Notes: generated from the sequence alone by a model not told the origin. Shown: positions 38,281-50,290, counted from the first letter of the stretch. The stretch is 64,000 nucleotides of DNA from Setophaga petechia (GCA_024362935.1 JANCRA010000009.1:11054001-11118000), one strand, 5' to 3'. Program-made: numbers and translations.

Positions 38281-39309
38281 AATAATAAATTTGATTAACC
38301 TTTCATGGGTAGAATAATCAATTAGTAGATCCATCAATAATCAAAACTCAACCTGTCATGCATGTACCTGTGGTAATATATAGGAAGCCTTAAGATGCGA
38401 CTGCTGTTCTCTCCCAAACACAACTGAACACACATTTATATTATTTTTTCATTCCCTTGCCATTGTGTCTGTAAAGTCACTGTGGCTTATATCAGAAAAA
38501 CAGTCTGCAAAATTTACTTAAGAAAATAGAGTAGAACTCTCCCATTGCATCAAAACATCATATGAAACTTAAGTAACATTCAAGATGAAATTATAAACCC
38601 TTTCCTTCTTTAGTCAACCACAGCCCACAAGCCAGTCCTGGCAATAAGGCCCAGGTGAATAATCACTGGGAAAAGTTCCCAAACCTTGTATTCCTATCCC
38701 GAAACATTTTGACCTTTGCATCCTATTGTGCTTTTGAAAAGTGATCTTTCTCCCTTTATCACTTTCTACTCTCTGACCTCTTGCTCCTGTCTGTTACCCC
38801 ATTCTACTTCTCCATCACTCAGCAACTGTGCTCCAGGCAGTTTTAAGGACAGAAACAATCCCTGACGCTTGGTTAGCTTAGTGATGCCGTTTTAGCCACA
38901 TCCCTTTATAGATATATCTGAATGTTCTGCAGAGTAAAGCAGTGGAGGAAAACTGGCCTGTTTCACAGGCTCTTGTTTTCTCTGACAGAAGGTAAAAAAG
39001 GAAAGTTGAGAGGAAAGGTATCTATGTGCCATACATTTAAATGACTCAGGCAAGGCTGAAGTTCTGACAGGGCGGGACAGTTGCTAGAAGGCAGTGGGCA
39101 CTAGGACAGAAGCTCTGCTTTGATCTTGTTGGACTGACTGTGATTCTAGAAAGGAGCTGAGAATCAGCAGGGAAGGATAAGGACTTATTTTTGATGATGG
39201 AAAAATACTATGTTAAGGAAATGAGATGACAGAAAGGGGCTGTAGATTCTTCATGTTGAGTTTAAATGTTTGAGCCTGATTGCTTGTCAGGACATTGCAA
39301 TCCAAAGAT

Positions 39310-39331
39310 TAAAAAAAAAAAAAAGGAAAAA
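39310..39331 (+). repeat. Poly-A tract
   Basis: Fourteen A, then GG, then six or seven A. No retroposed sequence is recognisable immediately upstream, so I do not call it the tail of a retrocopy. Confidence 0.75.
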
Positions 39332-42300
39332 AACATAATTGCTTTCTCTTGTGGTGTGATTACCTTCAATTTTGTGATAAGATGACTTTGCTTTGAATAA
39401 GTTAAGGTACTAATTGTACTCCTGTGCCTCTCCTTCTTCCTTGTACTCTGTGGTGGTAGAGATCAGCCTCGCAGACAGTTGCTGCTCTCCTGCTGTGCTG
39501 TGAGCAGGTAGTGGCTGCTATATAACACACAGGTCTGGCCACAGAGGGAGGAGGAGCTGTGGAGCTTTCAGTTCCCACATCTCTGCATGATTCCAGCCCT
39601 CTGGTTGACGGTGCACAGTCATGTTTTGATTGTATGAAATGGAGAGGAAGATAATGGAAAGATTATCAGGCATTCACTGGTGCTGCAACATGAAGGCAAA
39701 TGACTGCAAATAGCTGAAGGGTTAAGTGTTAAATCTAGGGGTTTTGTGTGGTTTGGATGCTTGTTTGAACTCTTCACCGTAGGTTTCCTCACCCATTTTT
39801 GTTCTGTTTGTTTTCACTCTTGTGATCTGACCACCCATGAGATACTGTGGCCATCTTATTCCAGACAGGCAGAGCAGTGACCATGGTGTGCTGGCTTTCT
39901 TACAGGCAAACACCTCTCCTTAACTTTAGCTTCTGAATTTTTCTTTCAATGAAGCTAGAAAGAGGTTGGAACTTAAGTTGTGCTGCTGCATTTTAAATAC
40001 ATATTGCTGTCAAAGATCCTTAAAACATGTTGGATACAGTTGCTTTTTTTGAGTTTTGTACATATTTAGGGCTTTTTTTAATAACAAAAATTACATGAAA
40101 AACTGTGCATTAAATAGCCATTTTAATTCTCTGTACTGTCTAGTGTTGACTCTTACTGCTATTAATAGTTCATATGTAAATGCATTAATGTGCTAGAACT
40201 ACTCTTTAATTCTTATAAAGTTGCTTCAGAGATGTTAGCAGGCATTATCTCAATTTTACAAAAGGAGCAGAGGCATGGAGAGATGAAATGCAACATCTCA
40301 AATGTCCTCTGATTCTGGGTAGCCAGAATGGTGTGTCTGTACCCAGGCTCCCAACTATACATCCCCTTTCACTATTCTCTTTTAACAACTGAGCTTTGCT
40401 GTGTTCAGTCACGACGCCCTCCTCTACCCCCGCCGTTTCCTTTTGTTCACCACATACCTGCCAGCTTTCTCAGCAAATGAAGAAGGGTTCTACAGATAAC
40501 TGAGCTTTCTTCATTATCCTGTTCAAAAGGACAGCAGCCCAGGGCATGAGGCAGTGTATGATCATGTAATTAAAGGCTGTGTGGTGTCCATTCCGCAGTA
40601 GTGGACTGTGAGGAGCCGCACCTCCTGGCTCCCTTTCTAATGCCGCAGTAGCATCTGGTGGCCGGAGCGGCAATTGCACATGGAAAAATGGATTTTTTAG
40701 AGCTGGGAGGGGCACATCCTCCCCAATATTGCTTTGCACTTTCTGGGGCTGGAAATTGCCCTATGGAGGCAGAGCATTAGAAAAATACATTATTAGATTA
40801 AAATGTGTTTATGAGAGGCATATTTGAATAATGTACACACCCCATAAATCTGAGCAAATTAGAGTTTTCATAGGGAGTGAAAAAAGGCTTTTCTTTGACC
40901 TTGGTGTAGTCCCTTCTCCAAAATATTGAAGGGCTAAGTTTTCCATATAAAGCACTGGAGTTATATTGTTTGGGTTGTGTCCTGCCTAGTAACAGAGAAA
41001 TGGCTGACTGGTTGCTGCTGAAGGTTTCCCTTCTGTTTTCTGGACTGATATTGATGTGAAATAATGGCAAATGGTTTTAGAACTCAACATGATCATTAAA
41101 GAGGATGATCCAAAATGCTATATATACCTAGTGCAGCCAGCTCTACATGTTGCATAAATTCTGTTTTCTGCAGAGAAAAAAATAGGAAGATCCATTTTCA
41201 TGAGACCAAAATAAGATGTCTTTCAGGAGAGTAGTAATTTAAAATTAAAGTGATTCTTCCTTGCAGTCATGCCATAGTGGTGCTTTTTCCATTCTGGTTA
41301 CAGTTCATCATCCAACTGGTTGGAAACTACGAAGACTATATGTACATTCTGAAAGTGCCCAGCAAGACTTTTAGCCATGGAGATCGATTTCAAAGCTGAC
41401 AAAAAGCAATGGTCAGAAGCTGTGTGCTTGGCCCCACTTACACTTGGTAAATATGGACTGCATGAGTGAGGGCTTGTGATTGCTCTCACAGGAATGTCAC
41501 ACATTTTGAGCTTCTCTCCCCTGACCCCTGTTGGGTTTCTGCAACCATGAGATGAAGGAAGGTTACAAGCCTGCTCCTTCCAGGACTTCAGGACAAGAAC
41601 ATAGATAACTTCTGACCTTTCCATCCTTCTGCAGCTTCTTCCACAATTTTTCAGTTGGGAGATCTTAGAGTCCATTACTTGCTGTCAGGTTGTGGGGGGA
41701 AGCTGGGAAGGAAAGATGAAAAGTAGATAAGGTGTACTAGATAGGATACTGGGAAGAAATTCCGGTGTGGTTCTGCAGATGAGCAGTTCCTACATCTGCT
41801 ATGTTTCTCCTGGTTTTGTAAGAAGACATAGTTGAGTCTTTTTCTGCCAAGCAGACGCTGGTAGAAGGCTTTGGTGGCAATGGCCCATAGTTTAGATGGT
41901 GATGCACACAGAGTTTGACTTCAGGTAGTGGCAGGATGACTTTACTATGGTGTCACACAGATGCTCTGGGGTGTCCTACCTGCCTCATGGGGCTGTGTTG
42001 TTTTAAGATTTTCTGCTTTCAGTTTACTATGCTTGGCTGAACTAATTTCTCCCCATGTAATGTGAGCTCAACTCAAATTAATTGGAGTTTCTGTGCTTGA
42101 AATTCTGATTTTTGCCCTAGGATCACAGTATTATACAACTTCACAGTAAAAACGCTGTTCTGTTGACTTCAGTTATTTCCTAGTAGGAAAAGGGATAATG
42201 CTAGTGCAAACTTCTTCTGAAGATTATGTATTCTTGCTTTAATATAATGCCATTGAACAAGGCCAAATAATTTAAATTGATAGACATTTCAAATCTCTTT

Positions 42301-42523
42301 CTAGATATAAAGTAGATGATTTAGTGCTCCTTCACTGCTCAAGGAAAATTTCCTTGTCTGTATTATGCTTTTTACTCAACACTATCCAAACTCAGAAGTC
42401 TTTGTAAGTATACAAAAAATATATCTGTATTACAACACATTGATTAAACCAGAATTAATCATGTGGTGGCTTCTGGGATGTCTGACAGAAACTGAGCTTG
42501 GAGCTGAACCTTCAAGAGTTTAT

Positions 42524-42537
42524 TCCTAGGCCTAGGA
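42524..42537. repeat. Perfect 14-bp palindrome
   Basis: TCCTAGGCCTAGGA, no spacer. Short; noted for completeness. Confidence 0.9.
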
Positions 42538-45500
42538 GTTAAATCTATATAGCCCAAATGCTACAAGCTGTGAACCTTTGTTCCCTCTTGGGTCTTAGTA
42601 CATTGATTAGTCTTTTGTGGCTGCTAATTAGCCCTTCCTGCATCTCAGTTTCGCATTCTGGACTTTTAGGGATGTGATTTTCAAACTGTCACCTTAGAAA
42701 TGATCAGTTATGTAAGTGCATGTGTTCTTGTTTTCCCATGGACATTGGCTAAATTTCCAGATTTTTTAATGCTCTAAGGTATTTTAAACAGTAGTTTACA
42801 GGATTACGCTTGTTAAATGAATTGAAAGCTACAGATTTCAAAAGGTCAAGTATATTGAGCATGACAGGAGCTAATTGAAAATAATACCAGAGGAAACTGT
42901 CAGACAGCAAAGGCTCCTTCTGCACAGGTGAAGTAGGTGGCTGCAGTGACTTTTGTGCTGAAGGACCATGGATGATCACTCCTTAATGGATTCAGAGTGT
43001 CTTGTGCTGTCTACCTGTGGAGTTACATCTCCATATCCAGTTGGGGAAGGTTAAGGCTGTAGCAGGTGATAAACACAGTGACAGATTTATAAAAATGTGT
43101 GAGAGAGCAAGCGGAGAGAAGTTATAGGTTAAACAAGTGCTTGCAAACATTGCACTTAACATCACACTGTTCTTCAGAAGATCCAGTGTACTCTACAGTG
43201 AGTTCACAGCAGTCATTTTGGCTCCAGTAAATATCACCAAAAGTTTAGGTCTTTTGTGTGTTTATCTTAGGAAGTTAAATTAAAAAAAAGATACTGCAAG
43301 GCATTGTATCTGAAACACCTTGCTCCATTCTGGAGTTTTTCTTCTCAAAGGAAAAGAGTATGTTTTTCACTCTGTTGGTCATATAGCTCGATGCTGGAAT
43401 CTTCACTGTGCTGTGCTGAAAGGTTTCCATGGCTTTGTCTATCTGCCTGTTGCTTTTACTGCCTCTGAAGGCTACAATTTGTGCTGGTGAGTGAAAACAC
43501 ACTGTCTTGGTTATTATGAATCTGTGCTCAGAAGCAAATGAAGAGCATGATGAAGACAGCATCTCCTGCCAAATAAGAAAATAGTTAGGTTTGAGAAACA
43601 AATCCATTTTCTGACAGCTTGTGTCCCAAATGTCTCACTTCAAACCTTAGGCAGTTCCAGGCATTAACTGCTGTGAATTACAATAATGGATAAATTCAAT
43701 TGCAGCTTTGACTTTGAGTTCAGAGTAGAAAAATTCTCCAAATTAAATGTGCTGGATCAAATCTCCAAAGGTTTGCAAAGCCTGGATAGTGGTTAACTGT
43801 TTCTGCCTTCTGCAGTGACAAAAATGACCCTGAAAGGCTTATTTCTGCAGAAAAGGTCATTTAGTAGATGTCCTACTCCACATGAGACAACCTGCACAGG
43901 AAGAGCTCAGTGCTTTGTCTCGACCGTGTGCATATTTCTTGATGTGAATGAATTTTGGCCTTTATTGCTTGCTTCATCTCATCCCTATGCTATGCTTGTA
44001 TAAATCCTCATCTGTGAGATCTGAAGAGACTTTATGGAGATGGCTGCTTGTGCAGTGGAGCATGTGGTTATTCCAGCTTCATGGCAATCTGAGGAACTAG
44101 GTGAGATAGTAGTAGTATGGAAATGGCATGTCATATTAGTGGGGAAAAAAAAGGGGCTGCTATTCCCTGTCCCCTGCCTATGTGTCAAAGTAATCCTGGG
44201 TCATCATTTCTTGTTACCTTTCGACCTCCTGGCACACTGGTATTAAGTCTGTTATGGGAATGAAATGTGTTCTGTAAACTCAGGTCACTTCTTAATGGAC
44301 AATAATTCAAATGAAGAGACACATAATTGGTTATAACTTGCTCTAATTGACATGCTTTTCCCAGGACAACTCCGATGCTCAGACAGCAGGAGCATGGATG
44401 TTGTTAACCAGGGCAAGTGTGAAGGACGTCCCATTTTTGTATGTCCTGTTTTTTTTCCCCTGGGTCAGATGCATGATAACTTTCCTCCAGGCAAAATTTC
44501 CTTCAGGTCGTATGCATATAGACAGCTCCCACCTCAAAATCAGCCAGAAATTTCCTGCCTACCTCAATTACAGTGGATTTGAATGTTGTTACAAGCAATG
44601 ACAACAGCAGGTAGTAAATATTAGGTGACACTGCAATGCATGTGTCTGCTGTGTTTTTCAGCCTTGATTAGACTTCTTCCTTCCAAGTAGGCCAGTCTTA
44701 GGCTAGCATTTAGGAAAGAGTATTTAATATTCTTCAAATTACCATAAATTTTAAGCCCTTATGTGTGGAAGTGCAGAAGACAAAATTTCTTTCAGTGTGT
44801 GTTACATGTAGCAGTAACAGCACACTGACTTTTTTCTTCCTTCTAGCCCAGGACATATGACTGAAAAAATGTTTTAATGGAATGCATTGATATTGTATAT
44901 TATTTTAATTGGCCATCCTATAACTGTACTGCTTTTATTAAATATAGAAGAACAAATATTTCTCTTAAGTTGAGCAGACAAAAGTAGATATTCCTGCTAA
45001 GTGGAAAGCTTTCATGAGCTTTAAGGTCCTTTTTAAAAATAACTGTAGATGCTGTGCAAGTTTTAGTTATGAAAAAACTGAAAATATTTTCTTCTTCTCC
45101 ATCTTAGGCTCCCTCAGAGCTGCCAAAGACTCCAGTCATCTACTAGCCAGTCATAAAAGAAAGGCATTTTCTGAATGGAATGCAGATACTGGTTTCATAC
45201 ACAAGAACAGTCAAAAGGGTGCACAAATTTACATGTCTTACTAAGCTAATAAGTTTTGATGATTTATGTTTTTAAGCATGTTTCTGAAAAGCATTTAGTG
45301 TAATTTTAACAGTTTGAAAAACAGTTGAATGTCATCTGCTGAAGTTTTTTTCCTCCTGAAAGTCCCCTGCCTGCCTTAATAGTTAAAATGTGTCTCAATT
45401 TCAATAGTTTATGTAGACATCCTATTAATTGAGGGGAAAATCTTTCTAGACCTTTAGGACAGCTTCTGGGATCATTATTTTAATCCCAGGGAGTTTTGTT

Positions 45501-45589
45501 CATATTATATGGTGACAAATGCACTTTCTTCAAGATTGCATGCACAGATTTTAATCTGCTGTAATGCACTGGGTTTCAGCCATTTCCTT

Positions 45590-45760
45590 ACTGCAAATGA
45601 ATAATGAATAAGCTGTGGTTTGAAAGCTAATGTTTCAAGATGAAATCTGAATCTCATTGCAACATGGATGATATTCATTTGTCATCTCCATGGAAACATC
45701 TATTTATCAAGGCACTGCAGCTAAGACTATAACAAGAAAGTAAGCAATTGTTGGAATGCA
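45590..45760. promoter_or_regulatory. Candidate enhancer-like patch
   Basis: Motifs packed together: ATGAATAATGAATAA (POU/homeodomain-like), TTCATTTGTCATC, CCATGGAAAC (half of an RFX X-box) and CTATTTATC (MEF2-like). The combination resembles neuronal non-coding elements. No conservation data, so low confidence. Confidence 0.25.
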
Positions 45761-46241
45761 GGGCTTTTGCTGGGAAGCAGACTTAGCAAACAAAAGATAA
45801 GATTATGCAGGACTGTGGCATTATTTTTAACGTTGGAATTTTTTTTAAAGAATGCATAAATCTTTTGCCTTGAAGGATATGAATTTTGCTGTGTTTTGAA
45901 ATGCTGAAAATATCAGTAGAATGTGGAACAAGAAGCATAAATATCCTGGGAAATCTCTCCCATTATCACCTGTTGTGGTCCATGTTCTCTCAGGATATTC
46001 TAAAGCTACAGAGTTGTGTGTCTCCCCTCACTCAAAGTACAGCAGCATATGCCCCCTACATATAGCATGAGATCTGTAAACTTAACTGAATTTAACAGCT
46101 AGTGCTGCTTAGCAGAAGAATTTTCTGAGGCATACCAAAATTCCTTAAAACAGAGCCTGGGTTAAATATCTTAGCGAGGAGTAGGGGACTTGTGGAAAAG
46201 GCCCAAAGGTATAGTAGGTATCATTCCTCAGAACTGGCTCA

Positions 46242-46275
46242 CTCTTTCTTTCTTCTTTTCTTTTCTCAGGTAAGT
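46242..46275 (+). promoter_or_regulatory. DCLK1: Candidate recursive splice site (ratchet point) in the DCLK1 intron
   Basis: Seen: 26 uninterrupted pyrimidines (46242-46267), then AG, then GTAAGT, i.e. (Y)26-AG|GTAAGT with the junction at 46269/46270. The base before AG is C, so the 3' site is CAG and the 5' site is CAG|GTAAGT, both at consensus. Known: fused acceptor/donor sites of exactly this form are recursive splice sites, found in very long introns of flies and, less often, in long neuronal genes of vertebrates; they let a long intron be removed in pieces without leaving an exon. It lies on the DCLK1 sense strand about 17.7 kb upstream of the exon. Inferred, not shown, that it is used. 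Confidence 0.6.
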
Positions 46276-46343
46276 AGTCACAATAGTGCAATCCTGAAAC
46301 GCTGTTTAATATTTCATTTCATAACAGGCTTGAATTTATGGAT
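46270..46343 (+). other. DCLK1: Candidate recursive-splicing (RS) exon, 74 nt
   Basis: In vertebrates a recursive site is first defined as the start of an exon with a downstream donor. Here GAT|GTAAGC at 46344 supplies one, giving a 74-nt exon. Frame 0 is open through it, but 74 is not a multiple of three: joined to the DCLK1 exon it reads AT|G TGA and stops at once. A second, stronger donor, AAGAG|GTAAGC at 46411, would give 141 nt with TAA at 46345-46347. Either form would be a poison exon. Hypothetical. Confidence 0.35.
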
Positions 46344-46361
46344 GTAAGCTGTGTACTCAAA

Positions 46362-46375
46362 TTTTTTTTTTTTTT
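46362..46375 (+). repeat. Poly-T run
   Basis: About 14 T upstream of TTCTTAAAACAG at 46390, so it may also act as a polypyrimidine tract for a cryptic acceptor at 46390. Confidence 0.75.
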
Positions 46376-47499
46376 GTATTCTTAAAACAGCTTTCATTGT
46401 GTTCCAAGAGGTAAGCTCAGAGCTTGTGAGGCAACAGAAGCAGCATGAAAATCTTTTTTTCTAACTTCTGTTTATGGTGTTTTTCAGCTTTTTGAATCAG
46501 GGAAGAGCTTTCCTGAGCGGATGATGCTCTCCCCCTGGAATGCTACATGCCCTCGCTGGGGCAGGTGATGCAGAAGGGAAAACAACTTTTTCTTCCCTCC
46601 AGAGTTTGGCTGCAGTTTCCACAGCTAGACAAAATAGTCATCCCTCTTTCTCAGGAGCATGGTCAGGAATAGTGTGGCCTCTGGGACAGGCAGTCAAGAC
46701 AGGTAGCTTTGTAATTGGATGTCCAAGTAAAGTTACTGATTAATTTGTTCACAGGACAAAACTGAGAGGGATTGATGGGGGTGAAGTTTGTTTCTGGAAA
46801 ATATGGATGCATAATCTGTTCTGATATTTACTTCTGTTCCAGTTTTGTTTATGAAAGGGACTTACATTGAAGTTGTTTTTGGTTCTGTTTTCTTTTCAAT
46901 GGAATGAGCTATTTTGAAGGATTTTCTTTGATTTGTGTCGTGGTTGTGGCTTCTAAACCTATGTAAGGTCTCTTTATCTTTCTTTACAATTAGTTTGAAA
47001 AAATCAGGATTTTAAGAAAAAAAATTCTACTTGATTTTGCAGTATAGTTACAATATATATGCTGTCTCAAAAATGAGGCATACATTTAATTTCTAGCATG
47101 TAAGCCACCCTTGTGACAGAGGGAACCATACTGACTTTGACAGAAATGGTGCAATTTTCTTGTTCCACAAAGTATGTCTGGTCATGTGTGCACTTGAATT
47201 GATGTCCTCTAGCCATGGTGGTGGTGTTCTCCTGTAGTGCCTCTTGTCCCATGTCACTATGGAGAAGGAAGGTGCTTCAGGAGGACCTGATTGTTTGCTC
47301 CAATTGTCAAACATGTACCCTCCCCAGTTGCTTCACAAGGGCAGAATATTCTTCTACTAGCTGAGAGCAAAAAAATAGATGAAGAGTAAGAAGTGAGACA
47401 ACAAGGTGGGAGTAAGGCAATTGAGGCAGCAGATATTAATGGGAAAAAGAGTAAGAGTGGGAGGGTGATAACAGGAGAAAGTGAAATAAAGGAAAGAAA

Positions 47500-47715
47500 A
47501 ATCACATAATTGTTGAGGCTGGAAAGAGACTGCTGGAGGCTCCCCTGGTGCCTGGTCTGGACCAACTCCCCTGCTCAGGTGGGGTCACCCAGAGCAGGCT
47601 GCCCAGGACTTTTTAGAGTCCAGATGGCTTTTTAGTGTCTGAGGCTGGAGACTCTCACACCTCCCTGTGCTAGTGCTCAGTCACACTCACATTAAAATCT
47701 TCTCCGTGATGCTAG
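47500..47715 (-). mobile_element. CR1 LINE 3' fragment, - orientation
   Basis: 'atcacataattgttgaggct' then 'ggaaagagactgctggaggc' and 'cagagcaggctgcccaggac' match the complement of a CR1 3' end ('ggctggaagagacctctgga...gcaggttgctcaggac'). It ends near 'tctccgtgatgctagg', the usual 'ttcttcctgatgttcagg' block. It lies only about 250 bp left of the CpG island. Confidence 0.85.
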
Positions 47716-47959
47716 GAAAAAATGTGAGAAAGTGTGAAGAATAAATTCATGCTGTGAGTGGGGGAAAAAAAAAACTAATAAAAGCTTGGGTGATTGCCCA
47801 TAGGCAAGAAAAGCTAAGTTCATGCACCTGAAGTGTCAGAAAGGGAGAAAAGCCTTCTCTTGGATTTCTCACTTAAAAATCTAGTTCAGCAATAGTTCAG
47901 CAGTAGCAGCTTCACTGAGGATGTAGGAGAGTTCGCTCATGATCCTTTTTTCCCTTTCT

Positions 47960-48245
47960 CTGTGGGTCTATTCGCTGTTCGGCCCCGTTAGCCTGTCTGC
48001 ATCTGAGGATTCCGGCGGAGTCGCCGCCAGCCCGGGAGCGCCGCAGGCGGCGCGGAGCGGGAGCGGAGCCGCAGCGCCCCCGTGTGTGCGAGCCCCGCTC
48101 CTGCCTCCGAGCGGCGCCGCCGAGCTGGGCGCGCCTGGCTGAGGGTGTGGGGTCCGCTCTGCGTGGGCAAAATTGAATGACGACCTCTGGAGCCGCTGCA
48201 GACGGACCCAGGAATTGTTTCGCCTCGTTTGGAGGCAGTATTCAT
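47960..48245. promoter_or_regulatory. Isolated CpG island, candidate internal promoter
   Basis: Roughly 34 CpG dinucleotides in about 270 bp, counted by eye, inside an intron where CpG is otherwise rare. The core 48010-48140 is almost entirely G/C (GCGCCGCAGGCGGCGCGGAG and similar). There is no TATA box, as is usual for island promoters. Known: unmethylated islands in vertebrates mark promoters or strong regulatory elements. DCLK1 has a known internal promoter for kinase-only isoforms, but in mammals it lies further downstream (intron 5 as I recall), so this would be a different one. Alternatives: promoter of a divergent non-coding RNA, or an orphan island. Open frames here are GC-driven (Ala/Gly/Arg/Pro) and not convincing genes. 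Confidence 0.65.
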
Positions 48246-49779
48246 TTCTCTGAATATTCACGGCTGGTTCAGAGGCAGGGCAGGGCTGCTGCCGGCCATT
48301 AGTGTGATGAACTCATGCTGAAGTGGCCACTGATGAATTCAGCAAGGTAGACAGTAATCTTTGCACAGGAGATATTTTAGAAGATGTCCCAGATAGTGAC
48401 TCGGTTCTTACTGTTCTCCTGAGCCCTTAAGTTGCTTGAGTCACTGTACTATTCAAGTGTGGGTGGCTTTTCCCTGCATGAATATTTATTTTTCCATTAA
48501 CTTCTGGGTCACTTTAAAGGAATTAATACAAGTTTCTGTTGATCAAGTTTCTGTTTGTAGAAACAAGTTTTAATGTACTCTGGAGGATCTTTGGCTATGT
48601 CTTACAAATCTCTATTAGTGCTCTTTTCCTGTGTTGTGTCTGTTTTGTCACTCTTCCATACTGATTCACAGGTTTGGGAAGTCTTGAAACAATTAGGGAT
48701 GCTGAGTAAATGTATTTGTAAAGGTTAACTAGAGGCTTTTATTGACACTGTAAGCTATTATGTGTGTCAGCAATGAGGCACCTCCTGAAAATTATTCAAA
48801 ACACTTAAAGGTGTGTTCTTCCTCTGAGCCACCTTTTCTGAAATCTCTTTCTATTCAGAAAGAGAAAATTAATGAATTTAACTTTGGTGAATAAATTCCT
48901 TCTGTGTGTAATGGCAGGTAAAAAGAAATATGTTTTAATATATCTTTATTTAAAAGGAATATGCACAAATCATACATTGCCAGGTAAAAAGATCTATAAT
49001 GCATCTCTCTGGCTCCTAACTCTGGCCTTATGCAGATCCATCGCTGCTGATGCTAAAATCTCTGGCTCCTACTGAGAGCTTATTCTGAGTCCTTGTGGGT
49101 TATTTCTGTACAAGGTTACTGCTCTGAAGCAGGCAGTGGGCATTTTGTATGCTTTCAGGTTCATTTTTCGTGTGAAAAGGGAAAACATGACCACTTTTGG
49201 CTTCAGTAAATAAGGATGTTACTAAAGGCTTGAACAAAAGCCAAAGGAAGTACCTCTAGAAAAAATGCAAAGGGGGAGAAGGAAGTATCTTGGGGAATTA
49301 CCTTAGTTTTAAATGATTGGGAAAACTCAAGTAATTGAGTGTGTGTTTGAGATATTTTTAGCTAAGTGGATCTGTTGCCTGTTATAAATCTGGTAGAAAA
49401 TTGTAATTATATAGTTAACATAAACCAAATGTTTCCCATATACCTAACTTGCATTGAGAAGAGCAACTATGCCGAGAACCCTTGAACGCTTTTTAAGCAC
49501 ATGGCAGCACTCTGCAAGCTTGGTTGTGAAAGTGATTTTTCTGTATTCACATTCCCATTTTTCAGGTTTTCCCTTAAGCAATAAAAAGACTTAAAATTTA
49601 GATTCCAATATCAAGTTATTACTGCACTATCTTTTAAGCAAGGAAATCCTCTCATATTTTTTAAGCACTACCTGCACTTGCTGAAAGGAGTTAACATCAC
49701 TTCCAAACTAATGAAACCAGTTGGAGTAATTGGAGCCTTGCCATTAATATGAGAGTGCTTATCCCCTGTCATGTGCCTA

Positions 49780-50010
49780 ACGTTTGTGAATATCATTCAA
49801 GGACTCCTTTCATAGTCCCAGGACTGAGACTGGCGCATAATTGCATCCATCCCCATCAGAGTGTGTCACCATCTGTGACTGTGTGGGCTGTGTATTCAGT
49901 TCCTTCTTTCTGCTTTTGCCTCACTTGATAATTTTTTTAGTGTTGCACAAATGACACAGCTTTAACAATTAGTGTATCCACGGCTCCGTGTTTGCTCTCG
50001 GTGGTTAGGA
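49780..50010. promoter_or_regulatory. Candidate enhancer-like patch
   Basis: Contains ATAATTGCATCC (POU/homeodomain-like), CCATCTGTG (proneural-type E-box CATCTG), TTGCACAAATGACAC and a few retained CpGs (GGCGCATAA, CCACGGCTCCG, CTCGGTGG). Suggestive composition only. Confidence 0.22.
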
Positions 50011-50207
50011 TACTTACCTTTCCTGTGCTTTGCTTCTGAGCTGACAACTTATTTCTTTCAATTTCTCAGTTAACAAAACACCCAAAAACTCCCCAAACCA
50101 CTGCTGCCAAACCCAAATGCAAGCACAGGAGAGAGATTCAGTCCATGACATTTCATAGATATGCCTAAAATTAGAAGAGATAAGAAGGTTTGTCCAAGAA
50201 GTTGGGT

Positions 50208-50290
50208 TTGGTTTGCTTTTTTTTGTTTGTTTGTTTTTTTTGTTTGGTTGGTTGATGGGTTTTGGGGTTTGTTTTGTTTTGTTTTTTTTC
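50208..50290 (+). repeat. Low-complexity T/G tract (TTTG)n-like
   Basis: Runs of TTTG and TTGG units with T blocks of 8-9, about 80 bp long. It ends about 85 bp before the perfect hairpin at 50374. Confidence 0.85.

Larger units (their letters stand above)
33766..47499. other. Unique intron stretch
   Basis: About 13.7 kb with no recent transposon. Contents listed separately: T/G tract 34572-34637, inverted repeat 36825-36862, protein-like stretch 37749-38128, poly-A 39310-39331, palindrome 42524-42537, enhancer-like patch 45590-45760 and the recursive splice site at 46242-46275. Open frames such as 41298-41675 (- strand, 125 codons) have no recognisable domain. Confidence 0.55.

Noticed and set aside
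39310..39331. Poly-A tract as the tail of a processed retrocopy.
   Set aside because: No mRNA-like sequence or target duplication recognised upstream.
41298..41675. 125-codon open frame on the - strand.
   Set aside because: No recognisable motif, no splice sites of note, and length within chance expectation.
47939..48142. Open frame through the CpG island that begins with a hydrophobic, signal-peptide-like segment.
   Set aside because: The Ala/Gly/Pro/Ser-rich remainder follows from GC composition, and frames on both strands are open for the same reason. The island is reported as a promoter candidate instead.
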